6,125 bases of DNA from Chloroflexota bacterium (GCA_013154135.1 JAADDB010000154.1:1-6125), one strand, 5' to 3'; counted from the stretch's first letter, positions 1 to 5,871 are shown. Notes: generated by a model not told the origin, from the sequence alone. Numbers and translations are program-made.

Positions 1-227
1 TTTGTGATATGGCATCTGATTGCGCAAAACTTGGGTTAATCGTTACTCTTTACACCCCAGAACCTCTCCCCTCCAAGCCGACCTCTTTCTCCCGCCGATC
101 CCCCTTAATCGTCAATCGTCAATCGTTACTCTTTACACCCCAGAACCTCTCCCCTCCAAGCCGACCTCGTCTTCCAGCCACCCCCACCCTTAATCGTTAC
201 TCATTAATCGTCAATCGTTACTCTCTC
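1..227. repeat. Gene-free region with a perfect 48-bp direct repeat and heptanucleotide tandem repeats
   Basis: Positions 38-85 and 121-168 are identical over 48 bp, offset by 83 bp. Both copies begin inside a run of 7-bp units of the type CGTTACT / CGTCAAT / CTTTACA. Heptad runs lie at 41-54 (CGTTACT, CTTTACA), 110-137 (CGTCAAT twice, CGTTACT, CTTTACA) and 195-222 (CGTTACT, CATTAAT, CGTCAAT, CGTTACT), so the 7-bp phase is kept through point changes. Between the runs the + strand is very pyrimidine-rich. The block lies downstream of the minus-strand transporter gene. I see no hairpin plus T-run terminator and no credible coding sequence here. It resembles the short tandemly repeated heptamers (STRR) described in cyanobacteria, but the family assignment is inference. 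Confidence 0.85.
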
Positions 228-1139
228 CTACCTTCCTCCCAACAACCAAATAACCCCGGCCGTGGCCAGGAGCGTGCCCACAATGGCCTGGCCGGAGATG
301 CGCTCCTTGAAGATCCACCGGCCAATGGGGAGGATGAGGACCGGGGCGAGGGAGGCCAGAGTGGTGGCGATGCCCAGGGGCACCAGGTTCATGGCCACCA
401 ACATCAACGTCATGCCCAAAACCGGCCCGATGAGAACCCCCAGCGCGGTGAAGAGAAACGCACGCGGGCGGCTCAAGAAGGCCCTCCACGTGGCCCAGAA
501 TTGCCCGGACAGAGTTGTCCACACCCACGTGACCAACATCCCCCCGAACAAGCGCACCATGGACCCGGATATGGGCGGGAGGCCCAGGCGCAATCCCTGC
601 TTGGCCAACAAGGTGCCGATGGTGCCCACCACCGCCGCGATCACCGCGTAGATAATGCCCCGGATGGGGTAGCGGAGGGGGCGTTCCCCCTCTTCGTTGG
701 CCTCCCCCCGTTCCAGCACAACCCAGCTGACCCCGCCCAGGACCAGCCCAATGGCCATCAACTGCTCCAGGCTCAAGTGCTCCTGGAACAAGACCCAGGC
801 GGCCACCGTGGCCAGGACCGGGGAGAGGTTGAGGATGAGGAGGGTCATACGGGGGCCCAGGCACACAAACGCGGAGAGCATGAACGCGTCTCCCAAACCC
901 ATGCCCACAGCACCGGAGAGCAGTAAGTAACCCAAGGCCTCCTTTGGACCGGGCGGAAAAGGGGTGCCGTAATAAAGCCAGTGGAAGAGGACGAGGTACA
1001 GGGTGCCCAACAACAGACGCATGCGGTTGACCGTGATGCCTCCCAGCTCTCGGCCCGCGAGGGTGAAAAAAGTGGGGCCGAAGGTGAAACACACAGACGC
1101 GCCGAGCGCGGCCAATTCTCCCCAGATGTAAGCATCCAT
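228..1139 (-). CDS. EamA/DMT-superfamily inner-membrane transporter
   Basis: A 303-aa polytopic membrane protein made of two tandem EamA units, the normal size for the drug/metabolite transporter superfamily. The first unit spans about residues 7-143 and the second about 159-300, giving roughly ten hydrophobic helices. They are separated by a charged cytosolic linker (about 144-158, rich in Glu and Arg). Each half closes with the family's conserved turn: P107-V-L-A with F118-Q-E120 in the first, and A265-P-V-L with F277-K-E279 in the second. Such proteins export or import small metabolites such as amino acids or nucleosides. The substrate cannot be read from sequence. The ATG at 1139 starts right at the first EamA helix. 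On the minus strand an AGGA sits only 1 nt upstream and an AAGGA sits 12 nt upstream, so neither is ideally spaced. The gene is divergent from the two-component operon and appears monocistronic. Confidence 0.9.
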   Translation of the reverse strand: MDAYIWGELAALGASVCFTFGPTFFTLAGRELGGITVNRMRLLLGTLYLVLFHWLYYGTPFPPGPKEALGYLLLSGAVGMGLGDAFMLSAFVCLGPRMTLLILNLSPVLATVAAWVLFQEHLSLEQLMAIGLVLGGVSWVVLERGEANEEGERPLRYPIRGIIYAVIAAVVGTIGTLLAKQGLRLGLPPISGSMVRLFGGMLVTWVWTTLSGQFWATWRAFLSRPRAFLFTALGVLIGPVLGMTLMLVAMNLVPLGIATTLASLAPVLILPIGRWIFKERISGQAIVGTLLATAGVIWLLGGR

Positions 1140-1311
1140 GTCCTTTCTTCATCCTTCCCTGTGGATTGTCCGACAAAACCCGGGGCGCGGTGAATGGCAT
1201 CCGCGCGTGGCTCTTCCATGCTCATGTGCTCCATACCACCATACCTCATCCCGCGCATAAAGGAAAGAAGACCCCGCGCGTTTGCATACCTGTGGCCCAT
1301 GATCTAGCCCG

Positions 1312-1340
1312 TTGTCCAGTTCGGCCAAAGGGAGTATACT
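1312..1340 (+). promoter_or_regulatory. Sigma70-type promoter of the response regulator-kinase operon
   Basis: A -35 element TTGTCC (1312-1317) and a -10 element TATACT (1335-1340) are separated by exactly 17 bp. The predicted start of transcription is about 1346-1348, which gives a leader of roughly 115 nt. The -10 lies within the 8-bp palindrome AGTATACT (1333-1340). The match is 4/6 for the -35 and 5/6 for the -10. The promoter is predicted from sequence only. Confidence 0.6.
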
Positions 1341-1365
1341 GGTACAGAACTGGACTTTGGCCAAA
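1314..1365. promoter_or_regulatory. Interlocked operator-like dyads overlapping the two-component promoter
   Basis: GTCCAGTTC (1314-1322) is perfectly inverted as GAACTGGAC (1347-1355). Directly next to them, GGCCAAAG (1323-1330) is inverted as CTTTGGCC (1355-1362). The second pair belongs to two near-identical palindromic boxes, TTCGGCCAAA (1320-1329) and the perfect palindrome TTTGGCCAAA (1356-1365), 36 bp apart. The left boxes cover the -35/spacer and the right ones cover about +1 to +19, so a bound protein would block RNA polymerase. The binding protein is unknown; autoregulation by the operon's own regulator is one possibility. Confidence 0.55.
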
Positions 1366-1423
1366 TAACCCTTTGTCCCCAATCCAATACAGGGGGGATA
1401 CATCGACATCCGTGTTTCAAGAT

Positions 1424-1451
1424 GTTTACTCGTTACTTGTTACTCGTTAGA
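1424..1451 (+). repeat. Heptanucleotide tandem repeat in the operon leader
   Basis: Four 7-bp units in register (GTTTACT, CGTTACT, TGTTACT, CGTTAGA) match the CGTTACT family seen at 41-222, in the same orientation. The array runs directly into the AAGGA ribosome binding site of the response regulator. Confidence 0.8.
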
Positions 1452-1455
1452 AGGA
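1451..1455 (+). promoter_or_regulatory. Ribosome binding site of the response regulator
   Basis: AAGGA ends 6 nt before the ATG at 1462 and supports that start. It directly abuts, and by one base overlaps, the last heptad unit. Confidence 0.75.
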
Positions 1456-1461
1456 TAACCC

Positions 1462-2103
1462 ATGACGAGGCCCGTGCGTATTGTGCTGGTAGATGACCAC
1501 CAAGTTGTGCGTCAGGGGCTGCGCGCGATTCTACAGCAGGAACCACACTTTGAGATCGTGGGGGAGACCGGGGATGGCATCCACGCCATTACCCTGATCT
1601 CCCACTTGAAGCCCGACATCGCGCTGGTGGATATCCGGCTGGCCGACATGAGCGGCCTGGAAGTGTGCCGCCATGCCGTGGAGCTGAGCCCGCACACGCG
1701 CGTCATCATCCTCACCGCGTATTTGGACAGCAACCTGGTCCATCAGGCGTTGCGCGCGGGCGCCCGAGGGTATCTCCTGAAGGACGCGGAACAGATGGCG
1801 TTGGTGGAGCGTATTTACCAGGTTCTGCGCGGGGAGTACGCGTTTGACCCCCGGGTGACCCACACGTTGGCCGAATACGCGGTCCAGCATCCCCCTCCCG
1901 AGGACGACCAAGTCCTCTTGTCGCCTCGGGAATTGGAAATCCTCAAACTGGTGGCCCAAGGGATGACCAATGTCGAGATCGCGGACATGCTCTACCTGAG
2001 CCCTGCCACAGTGAAGGACTACGTGCGCAACATCACCACCAAACTCGGCGCGCGTAACCGTGTGGAAGCGGTCACCAAAGCCGTACGATTGGGGTTGATA
2101 TGA
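1462..2103 (+). CDS. NarL/FixJ-family response regulator (REC + LuxR-type HTH)
   Basis: A 213-aa cytosolic transcription factor, typical in length for NarL-type regulators. The receiver domain (about residues 5-120) has the acidic pair D11-D12, the phosphoacceptor D57 in the context V-D-I-R, the switch residue T85 and the conserved K107. The output domain (about 153-213) is a LuxR/GerE helix-turn-helix beginning L-S-P-R-E-L-E-I-L and ending with a recognition helix around S180-L195. All residues required for phosphorylation are present. It is first in an operon: its TGA at 2101-2103 overlaps the ATG of the kinase at 2100, so the two are probably translationally coupled and form a cognate pair. 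It has a good Shine-Dalgarno 6 nt upstream. Target genes are unknown; its own promoter, with several dyads, is a natural candidate. The class is clear, but the physiological signal is not. Confidence 0.95.
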   Translation: MTRPVRIVLVDDHQVVRQGLRAILQQEPHFEIVGETGDGIHAITLISHLKPDIALVDIRLADMSGLEVCRHAVELSPHTRVIILTAYLDSNLVHQALRAGARGYLLKDAEQMALVERIYQVLRGEYAFDPRVTHTLAEYAVQHPPPEDDQVLLSPRELEILKLVAQGMTNVEIADMLYLSPATVKDYVRNITTKLGARNRVEAVTKAVRLGLI

Positions 2104-3563
2104 GCCACGAATATTTGGGATACGCAGAGGAGATCCTGGTCCTCCGCCATCGGATTTGGTCCCGCCTGCGCGAACAAGCCGGTGTGCTCCCGGCATCCGC
2201 GGAGAGCATCGCCGCGTGTTTGAACTTGGTCACCGATGTGGAAAAACTGCGCGCGCTGGACGCCCGGCTCGATCAGGTAGAAGGGGATGGGGATGTGCTG
2301 GAATTCATCGCGGACGCGCTGCGGGACACGGTCCAGGCCCGCCCCGCCATTGAGCGAAGCCATCTTCCTCCCTCCCCCTTTACCCCGGAAGCCATCCAAC
2401 ACCTGGTGGACGAGGAGGACGTGGACGTGTTGCGCCGGCGCCTGCGCCAGGCCCTCATCCTCATCAGCGAAGGGTGCGCCCTCCTCACGTCCACGGACAA
2501 ATCCCTCATCTTGAAGCGAGCCGTCCGCGCGGCCTGTCAGTTGGTCCGGGGCAGCGCGGGGTTGGCGTTCGAGCTGGAGAACGGCACATGTGTGGACGTG
2601 GCCACGTGTGGGATGGGACAAGAGGTGGACGTGCTGCCCGCCGCCATTGAGGAGCTCATGCTGGTCCTGGACGCGCACTGTCCCGAGCTGGTGGACGACA
2701 TATCCCGGTTCCCCGCGTTCATCCGGTGCTCGCCCTCGTTCGAGGATGTGCATTGCGTGATGACGGCCCCTCTATGGCGGGACGGGATGCCTGTGGGGTT
2801 CTTGCTCGTGGGCGTGAAACAGGCCGACCAGGTGGGACAAGAGGACCTGGACATGCTCGCCGCGTTGGCCCGGCAGGTCTCCTTTGCCCTGGAGAACCTC
2901 ACCCTTCACACAAAAGTCCAGGAGTTGGGACGTTTGGAAGAACGACAGCGCATCGCCCAGGACCTCCACGACACGGTCGTGCAATTGCTCTTCGTCATCG
3001 GCATGGAGGCCGAAACCCTGTTGCGCATGTTGCCCCAGGATTCAGAGGCCTACCAGAAAGCCCTGCGCATCCGACGGGTCACTTCCCGAGCCAGCACGGA
3101 ATTGCGTTCCGCGATCGCGGCCCTGCGTTCCCGCCCCCTGACCGGTGAGAACACGTTGGCCGAGGCCCTCCAGGAGATGGCAGACGAGTTCGAGCGCCTC
3201 TCCAACATCGAGGTGACCCTCATTGTCCCCTCCCGTTGGCCCCATCTCTCAGCCCAAGCCGCCAGCGCCACATACCGCATCATCCGCGAGGCCCTGATGA
3301 ACGTGCAGAAACACGCCCACGCGACGGCCGCGGTGGTCAGCGTCTCGGTCCGGGCCGACCGCCTAGTAGTGACGGTACAGGACAACGGGGTGGGATTCCG
3401 GGTGGAGCCTTACACCCTGTTGGATGGGGACATGAACTTCGGCCTGCCCACCATGCACCGCCTGGCCGAAGCCGTGGGCGGGTATTTGGAACTCCTCAAC
3501 GGGGAAGATGGGGGCGCGGTTGTGCGTTTTGTGTTGCCCCTGGAATCCCTTGGAGATGAGTGA
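2100..3563 (+). CDS. Cytosolic GAF-domain histidine kinase of the HisKA_3 (NarX/DesK-like) type
   Basis: A 487-aa sensor kinase with no signal peptide or membrane helix, so the input should be intracellular. Residues about 1-115 are a mostly helical, charged segment I cannot assign. A GAF domain covers about 118-268, followed by a short coiled linker. The HisKA_3 dimerisation/phosphoacceptor region reads E281-R-Q-R-I-A-Q-D-L-H290-D, making H290 the phosphorylated residue. The ATPase domain (about 385-482) has the N-box R396-E-A-L-M-N401, the D428-N-G-V-G-F box, and a glycine lid around G448 and G471-G472, so it looks catalytically intact. All eight cysteines (40, 126, 146, 164, 170, 194, 210, 219) lie upstream of the catalytic core, seven of them in the GAF region. 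This would fit a redox, metal or cofactor-binding sensor, but that is inference. It starts within the regulator's stop (ATGA overlap), and its partner is the upstream NarL-type regulator. Confidence 0.93.
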   Translation: MSHEYLGYAEEILVLRHRIWSRLREQAGVLPASAESIAACLNLVTDVEKLRALDARLDQVEGDGDVLEFIADALRDTVQARPAIERSHLPPSPFTPEAIQHLVDEEDVDVLRRRLRQALILISEGCALLTSTDKSLILKRAVRAACQLVRGSAGLAFELENGTCVDVATCGMGQEVDVLPAAIEELMLVLDAHCPELVDDISRFPAFIRCSPSFEDVHCVMTAPLWRDGMPVGFLLVGVKQADQVGQEDLDMLAALARQVSFALENLTLHTKVQELGRLEERQRIAQDLHDTVVQLLFVIGMEAETLLRMLPQDSEAYQKALRIRRVTSRASTELRSAIAALRSRPLTGENTLAEALQEMADEFERLSNIEVTLIVPSRWPHLSAQAASATYRIIREALMNVQKHAHATAAVVSVSVRADRLVVTVQDNGVGFRVEPYTLLDGDMNFGLPTMHRLAEAVGGYLELLNGEDGGAVVRFVLPLESLGDE

Positions 3564-3572
3564 TCGCGCGGC

Positions 3573-3878
3573 TTACCCTTCCGCGAACACTTCGTAGTGC
3601 TCCACCTTTTCCTCGAACTCCAGGAGGAAATCCCGGTCCTCCGGATAGTATTTCGCCTTCTCGTAGTCGTCGCCCGCGAATCGCTTCACCGCTTCCAAGC
3701 TCTCCCAGAAGGTGATGAGCAAGAAGTGCCCCTCGTTTTCCTCCAGCCTTCTCAGGAAGACCAGACGGATGAACCCTTCTGTTCCCCGGTAGTCGGGGAT
3801 AGCCCGTTCCTTCAGGAATGCCGTGTACGCCTCGTAATCCTCTCGCCTTGTCCGGCCGTGCCAGATCCGAGCAATCAT
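3573..3878 (-). CDS. Small ABM-domain (antibiotic biosynthesis monooxygenase-like) protein
   Basis: A 101-aa protein with the features of the ABM dimeric alpha/beta-barrel (ferredoxin-like) fold. It has an N-terminal strand M1-I-A-R-I-W, a helix around 12-25, a central strand near 36-44, and the family's typical strand-turn I55-T-F-W58-E-S followed by the helix L61-E-A-V-K-R-F. A final strand ends H94-Y-E-V. Family members include cofactor-free monooxygenases and heme-degrading IsdG-type enzymes; many are uncharacterised. The Asn and His of the IsdG triad are not apparent: position 7 is His, and no His follows W58 within the next 30 residues. Heme degradation is therefore not supported. The ATG at 3878 has a strong Shine-Dalgarno on the minus strand (AGGAGG, 3891-3886, 7 nt away). 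It ends 9 bp from the convergent kinase gene and is divergent from hemCD. The fold is fairly sure; the reaction is unknown. Confidence 0.8.
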   Translation of the reverse strand: MIARIWHGRTRREDYEAYTAFLKERAIPDYRGTEGFIRLVFLRRLEENEGHFLLITFWESLEAVKRFAGDDYEKAKYYPEDRDFLLEFEEKVEHYEVFAEG

Positions 3879-3923
3879 CTCCCTTCCTCCTCCTGTGATG
3901 TCGCGTGGTGCACGTCCGTGCCA

Positions 3924-3953
3924 AGTCTACTCGAAGCCGGGGCTCTGGGGCAA
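3924..3953 (-). promoter_or_regulatory. Candidate promoter of the ABM-domain gene
   Basis: On the minus strand TTGCCC (3953-3948) and TAGACT (3929-3924) are 18 bp apart. This would start transcription near 3917, about 39 nt before the ATG. The -35 hexamer is the same as the one proposed for hemCD. A small dyad, GCACG-TC-CGTGC (3910-3921), overlaps the predicted start. The -10 match is modest. Confidence 0.35.
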
Positions 3954-4035
3954 AAGAGGAATGAGTGACGATGACGATTCATGTGCAAGGGGCGGGGGAT
4001 ATGTTCGGGGCTTTGATGTCCTGGGTCCACGCTTA

Positions 4036-4049
4036 CTGATCTCGATCAT
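4036..4049. promoter_or_regulatory. FNR/CRP-family-like binding box upstream of hemCD
   Basis: CTGATCTCGATCAT contains TGAT-N4-ATCA and matches the FNR/DNR consensus TTGAT-N4-ATCAA at 8 of 10 defined positions; only the outermost base of each half differs. Its centre (4042.5) lies about 42 bp before the predicted transcription start near 4085. That is the usual class II activator position, adjoining the -35 element. Function is inferred from sequence and spacing alone. Confidence 0.45.
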
Positions 4050-4078
4050 TTGCCCCGGGGTTCTTTTTCGACTATAAT
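4050..4078 (+). promoter_or_regulatory. Sigma70-type promoter of hemCD
   Basis: A perfect -10 TATAAT (4073-4078) lies 17 bp after a weak -35 TTGCCC (4050-4055). The predicted start is about 4084-4086, giving a leader of roughly 92 nt. A weak -35 beside an activator-like box at 4036-4049 suggests an activated promoter. Confidence 0.65.
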
Positions 4079-4122
4079 CTCACGTACTTTTCTGTAGATT
4101 TACTCAAGTTTTATCTTGGTGA

Positions 4123-4148
4123 GCCGACCCTGGAATCGCTTGGTCGGC
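4123..4148 (+). other. Hairpin in the hemCD leader
   Basis: GCCGACC (4123-4129) pairs perfectly with GGTCGGC (4142-4148) around a 12-nt loop, ending 28 nt before the start codon. No T-run follows, so it is not a classical terminator. It might affect mRNA stability or translation. I recognise no known riboswitch. Confidence 0.4.
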
Positions 4149-4163
4149 GGGCATATCTGTTTC

Positions 4164-4169
4164 AGGGAG
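4164..4169 (+). promoter_or_regulatory. Ribosome binding site deciding the GTG start of hemCD
   Basis: AGGGAG ends 7 nt before GTG at 4177. This supports the non-ATG start, which also places the conserved R-I-G-T-R motif at residues 6-10 as in other HemC proteins. Confidence 0.75.
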
Positions 4170-4176
4170 AGCACTT

Positions 4177-5871
4177 GTGGCGGAGCGCGTGCGCATTGGA
4201 ACTCGGGGCAGTGCCCTGGCTCGGTGGCAGGCCGATCACGTGCGGGATCTCCTCCTCCGCGCGTGGCCGGATCTGAGCGTGGAGGTGGTGGTGTTCACCA
4301 CCCGCGGGGACCGAGAACTGGCAAAGCCCCTGCCTGAGATCGGGGGGAAAGGGCTGTTCACCCAGGAACTGGAGGACGCGCTCCGGGCCGGGGAGATCGA
4401 CCTGGCCGTGCACTCCCTCAAGGATTTGCCCACGGAGATGCCCGAGGACTTGACGTTGGCCGCGGTGCCTCCCCGGGAGGACCCTCACGATGTGCTGGTG
4501 TCCCGACACGGGCTGTCCCTGGACGCGCTGCCCCCGCATCCCACCATCGGCACCAGCAGTAATCGCCGCGCCGCCCAAATCCGTCTGGCCCGCGCGGATG
4601 CCCGCATTGAGCCCCTGCGGGGAAATGTGGACACCCGGGTGCGCAAAGCCCTCGCGCCGGATGGGCCTTATGACGGGGTGGTGCTGGCCCGCGCGGGACT
4701 CGTCCGCCTGGGCCTCATCGAGCATATCACGCAGGTCCTGCCCCTTGATGTGATGTTGCCCGCGCCCGGCCAGGGCGCATTGGGCGTCCAGTGTCGCGCG
4801 GGGGATGATCGGGTGTTGCGCCTGCTCGCCCCTCTGGACGATCCCCGCACCCGGGCCGCGGTCCTGGCGGAGCGCGCGTTCCTCGCGGGATTGGGCGGTG
4901 GCTGCGCGCTGCCCGTGGCCGCGCTGGGCCAGGTACGGGATGGCCGCGTGCACCTGCAAGGGCTGTACGTGAAGGACGGGCATCCTTTCCGCGCGGCGGG
5001 GGAGGCCGACCTGGACGGGGCAGAGGCGTTGGGGAGGCGTCTGGCAGAGGAGGTGTTGTTGCAGGTGGCGCGTGTCACGCGGCCCATAGGGGGCGGGGGA
5101 AAAGGGGGACGGACATCATCGGATACCCGGAACGTGCCACCTGCGACCGTCCTCATCACCCGGGCCAGGGATCAGGCGGACGCGTTGGCCCGACGGGTGC
5201 GGGAGATCGGGATGGTGCCTGTGATCTACCCGACCATCCGCATTGCGCCGCCTGAGGATGTGGCCGCGCTGGACGCGGCGTTGGCCCGCCTGGTGGAGGG
5301 GGCGTATGACTGGTTGGTGCTCACCTCGGTGAACGGGGTGCGCTTTGTGTGGGAACGCCTGCAGGCCCTGGGGGCGGGGGGAATTCCAGAGGACGTGAGG
5401 GTGGCCGTCATCGGGCCGGCTACCGCGCAGGCGTTACGCAACCACGGCATACGCCCTGCGCTGGTCCCGGACGAGTTCGTGGCCGAGGGGCTGGCCTCGG
5501 CCTTGGGGGATGTTCGGGGCCAGCGCTTTCTCCTGGCCCGCGCGGATCGGGCTCGGCCCACCCTGCGGGAGATGCTGACGGCCCAGGGCGCGCGCGTGGA
5601 TGAGGTCGTGGCCTATCGCACGATCATCGCACCGCCCGACGACCCCCCGCCGGAAGTGGACATCGTCACCTTCACCAGTCCTTCCACTGTGGAGGGATTC
5701 GTCGCCGCGCTGCGCGGACGTGCCCTGCCCTCGCGCGTGCGGGTTGTGTGCATCGGTCCCATCACCGCGCAGGCCGCGCGCCGCGCGGGCCTGCCCGTTC
5801 ACGCAATCGCTCGGGAGTACACGATAGAGGGCCTTGTTCAAGAAATTGAACATCTCAACTCAATTGGCTGA
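4177..5871 (+). CDS. hemCD: Fused hydroxymethylbilane synthase / uroporphyrinogen-III synthase (HemC-HemD)
   Basis: A 564-aa bifunctional cytosolic enzyme. The HemC part (about residues 1-300) polymerises four porphobilinogens into hydroxymethylbilane. The HemD part (about 322-564) closes it with D-ring inversion to uroporphyrinogen III, the precursor of heme, siroheme and cobalamin. HemC residues visible are R10, the catalytic D83 in S-L-K-D-L-P, R130-R131, R148 and R154 for substrate binding, and C243 in G-G-G-C-A-L-P, which anchors the dipyrromethane cofactor. HemD motifs are L382-T-S-V-N-G-V, G413-P-A-T-A-Q, V478-A-Y480-R, T498-F-T-S-P-S-T and G527-P-I-T-A-Q. A Gly/Lys/Ser-rich linker (about 303-320) joins them. 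Both halves are full length, so this is a true fusion and not a frameshift product. The GTG start has a well-spaced Shine-Dalgarno. No other hem gene is in the window. The preceding promoter with its FNR-like box suggests regulation. Confidence 0.96.
   Translation: MAERVRIGTRGSALARWQADHVRDLLLRAWPDLSVEVVVFTTRGDRELAKPLPEIGGKGLFTQELEDALRAGEIDLAVHSLKDLPTEMPEDLTLAAVPPREDPHDVLVSRHGLSLDALPPHPTIGTSSNRRAAQIRLARADARIEPLRGNVDTRVRKALAPDGPYDGVVLARAGLVRLGLIEHITQVLPLDVMLPAPGQGALGVQCRAGDDRVLRLLAPLDDPRTRAAVLAERAFLAGLGGGCALPVAALGQVRDGRVHLQGLYVKDGHPFRAAGEADLDGAEALGRRLAEEVLLQVARVTRPIGGGGKGGRTSSDTRNVPPATVLITRARDQADALARRVREIGMVPVIYPTIRIAPPEDVAALDAALARLVEGAYDWLVLTSVNGVRFVWERLQALGAGGIPEDVRVAVIGPATAQALRNHGIRPALVPDEFVAEGLASALGDVRGQRFLLARADRARPTLREMLTAQGARVDEVVAYRTIIAPPDDPPPEVDIVTFTSPSTVEGFVAALRGRALPSRVRVVCIGPITAQAARRAGLPVHAIAREYTIEGLVQEIEHLNSIG

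Larger units (their letters stand above)
1140..1461. other. Divergent intergenic region between the transporter and the two-component operon
   Basis: This 322-bp stretch has no credible gene. The left part must hold the transporter's leader and promoter on the minus strand, but I found no convincing -35/-10 pair there. It contains a small perfect dyad, TTGTC-C-GACAA (1166-1176), about 30 bp upstream of the transporter start, of unknown role. The right part holds the operon's promoter, operator-like dyads and heptad repeat, listed separately. Confidence 0.7.
3879..4176. other. Divergent intergenic region between the ABM gene and hemCD
   Basis: About 298 bp without a credible gene. It holds the candidate ABM promoter on the left, and on the right an FNR-like box, a strong hemCD promoter and a leader hairpin, each listed separately. 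Positions 3960-4035 show nothing I can assign. Confidence 0.7.

Noticed and set aside
1..230. Possible CRISPR array in the left-end repeats
   Set aside because: There are only two 48-bp copies, the intervening 35 bp itself contains heptad repeats, and no cas gene is present.
9..926. Long plus-strand open frame of 305 codons
   Set aside because: It runs through the repeats and then antisense to the transporter. Its product is low-complexity Gly/His/Gln/Asp-rich sequence with no recognisable domain, typical of a shadow frame in GC-rich DNA.
211..1200. Minus-strand open frame of 329 codons overlapping the transporter
   Set aside because: It is another frame over the same DNA. Its product is rich in Pro, Gly, His and Arg without membrane helices, whereas the 228-1139 frame gives a clean EamA protein.
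1314..1362. RNA pseudoknot formed by the a-b-a'-b' dyads
   Set aside because: The predicted transcription start (about 1347) puts both left arms outside the transcript, so a DNA-level operator is more likely.
3573..3878. Calling the ABM protein an IsdG-type heme oxygenase
   Set aside because: Proximity to hemCD is suggestive, but the expected Asn and His of the catalytic triad are not visible.
3961..4077. Small ORF of about 38 codons upstream of hemCD
   Set aside because: The purine-rich AGAGGA touches its ATG with no spacing, its stop lies inside the hemCD -10 element, and the product has no recognisable feature.
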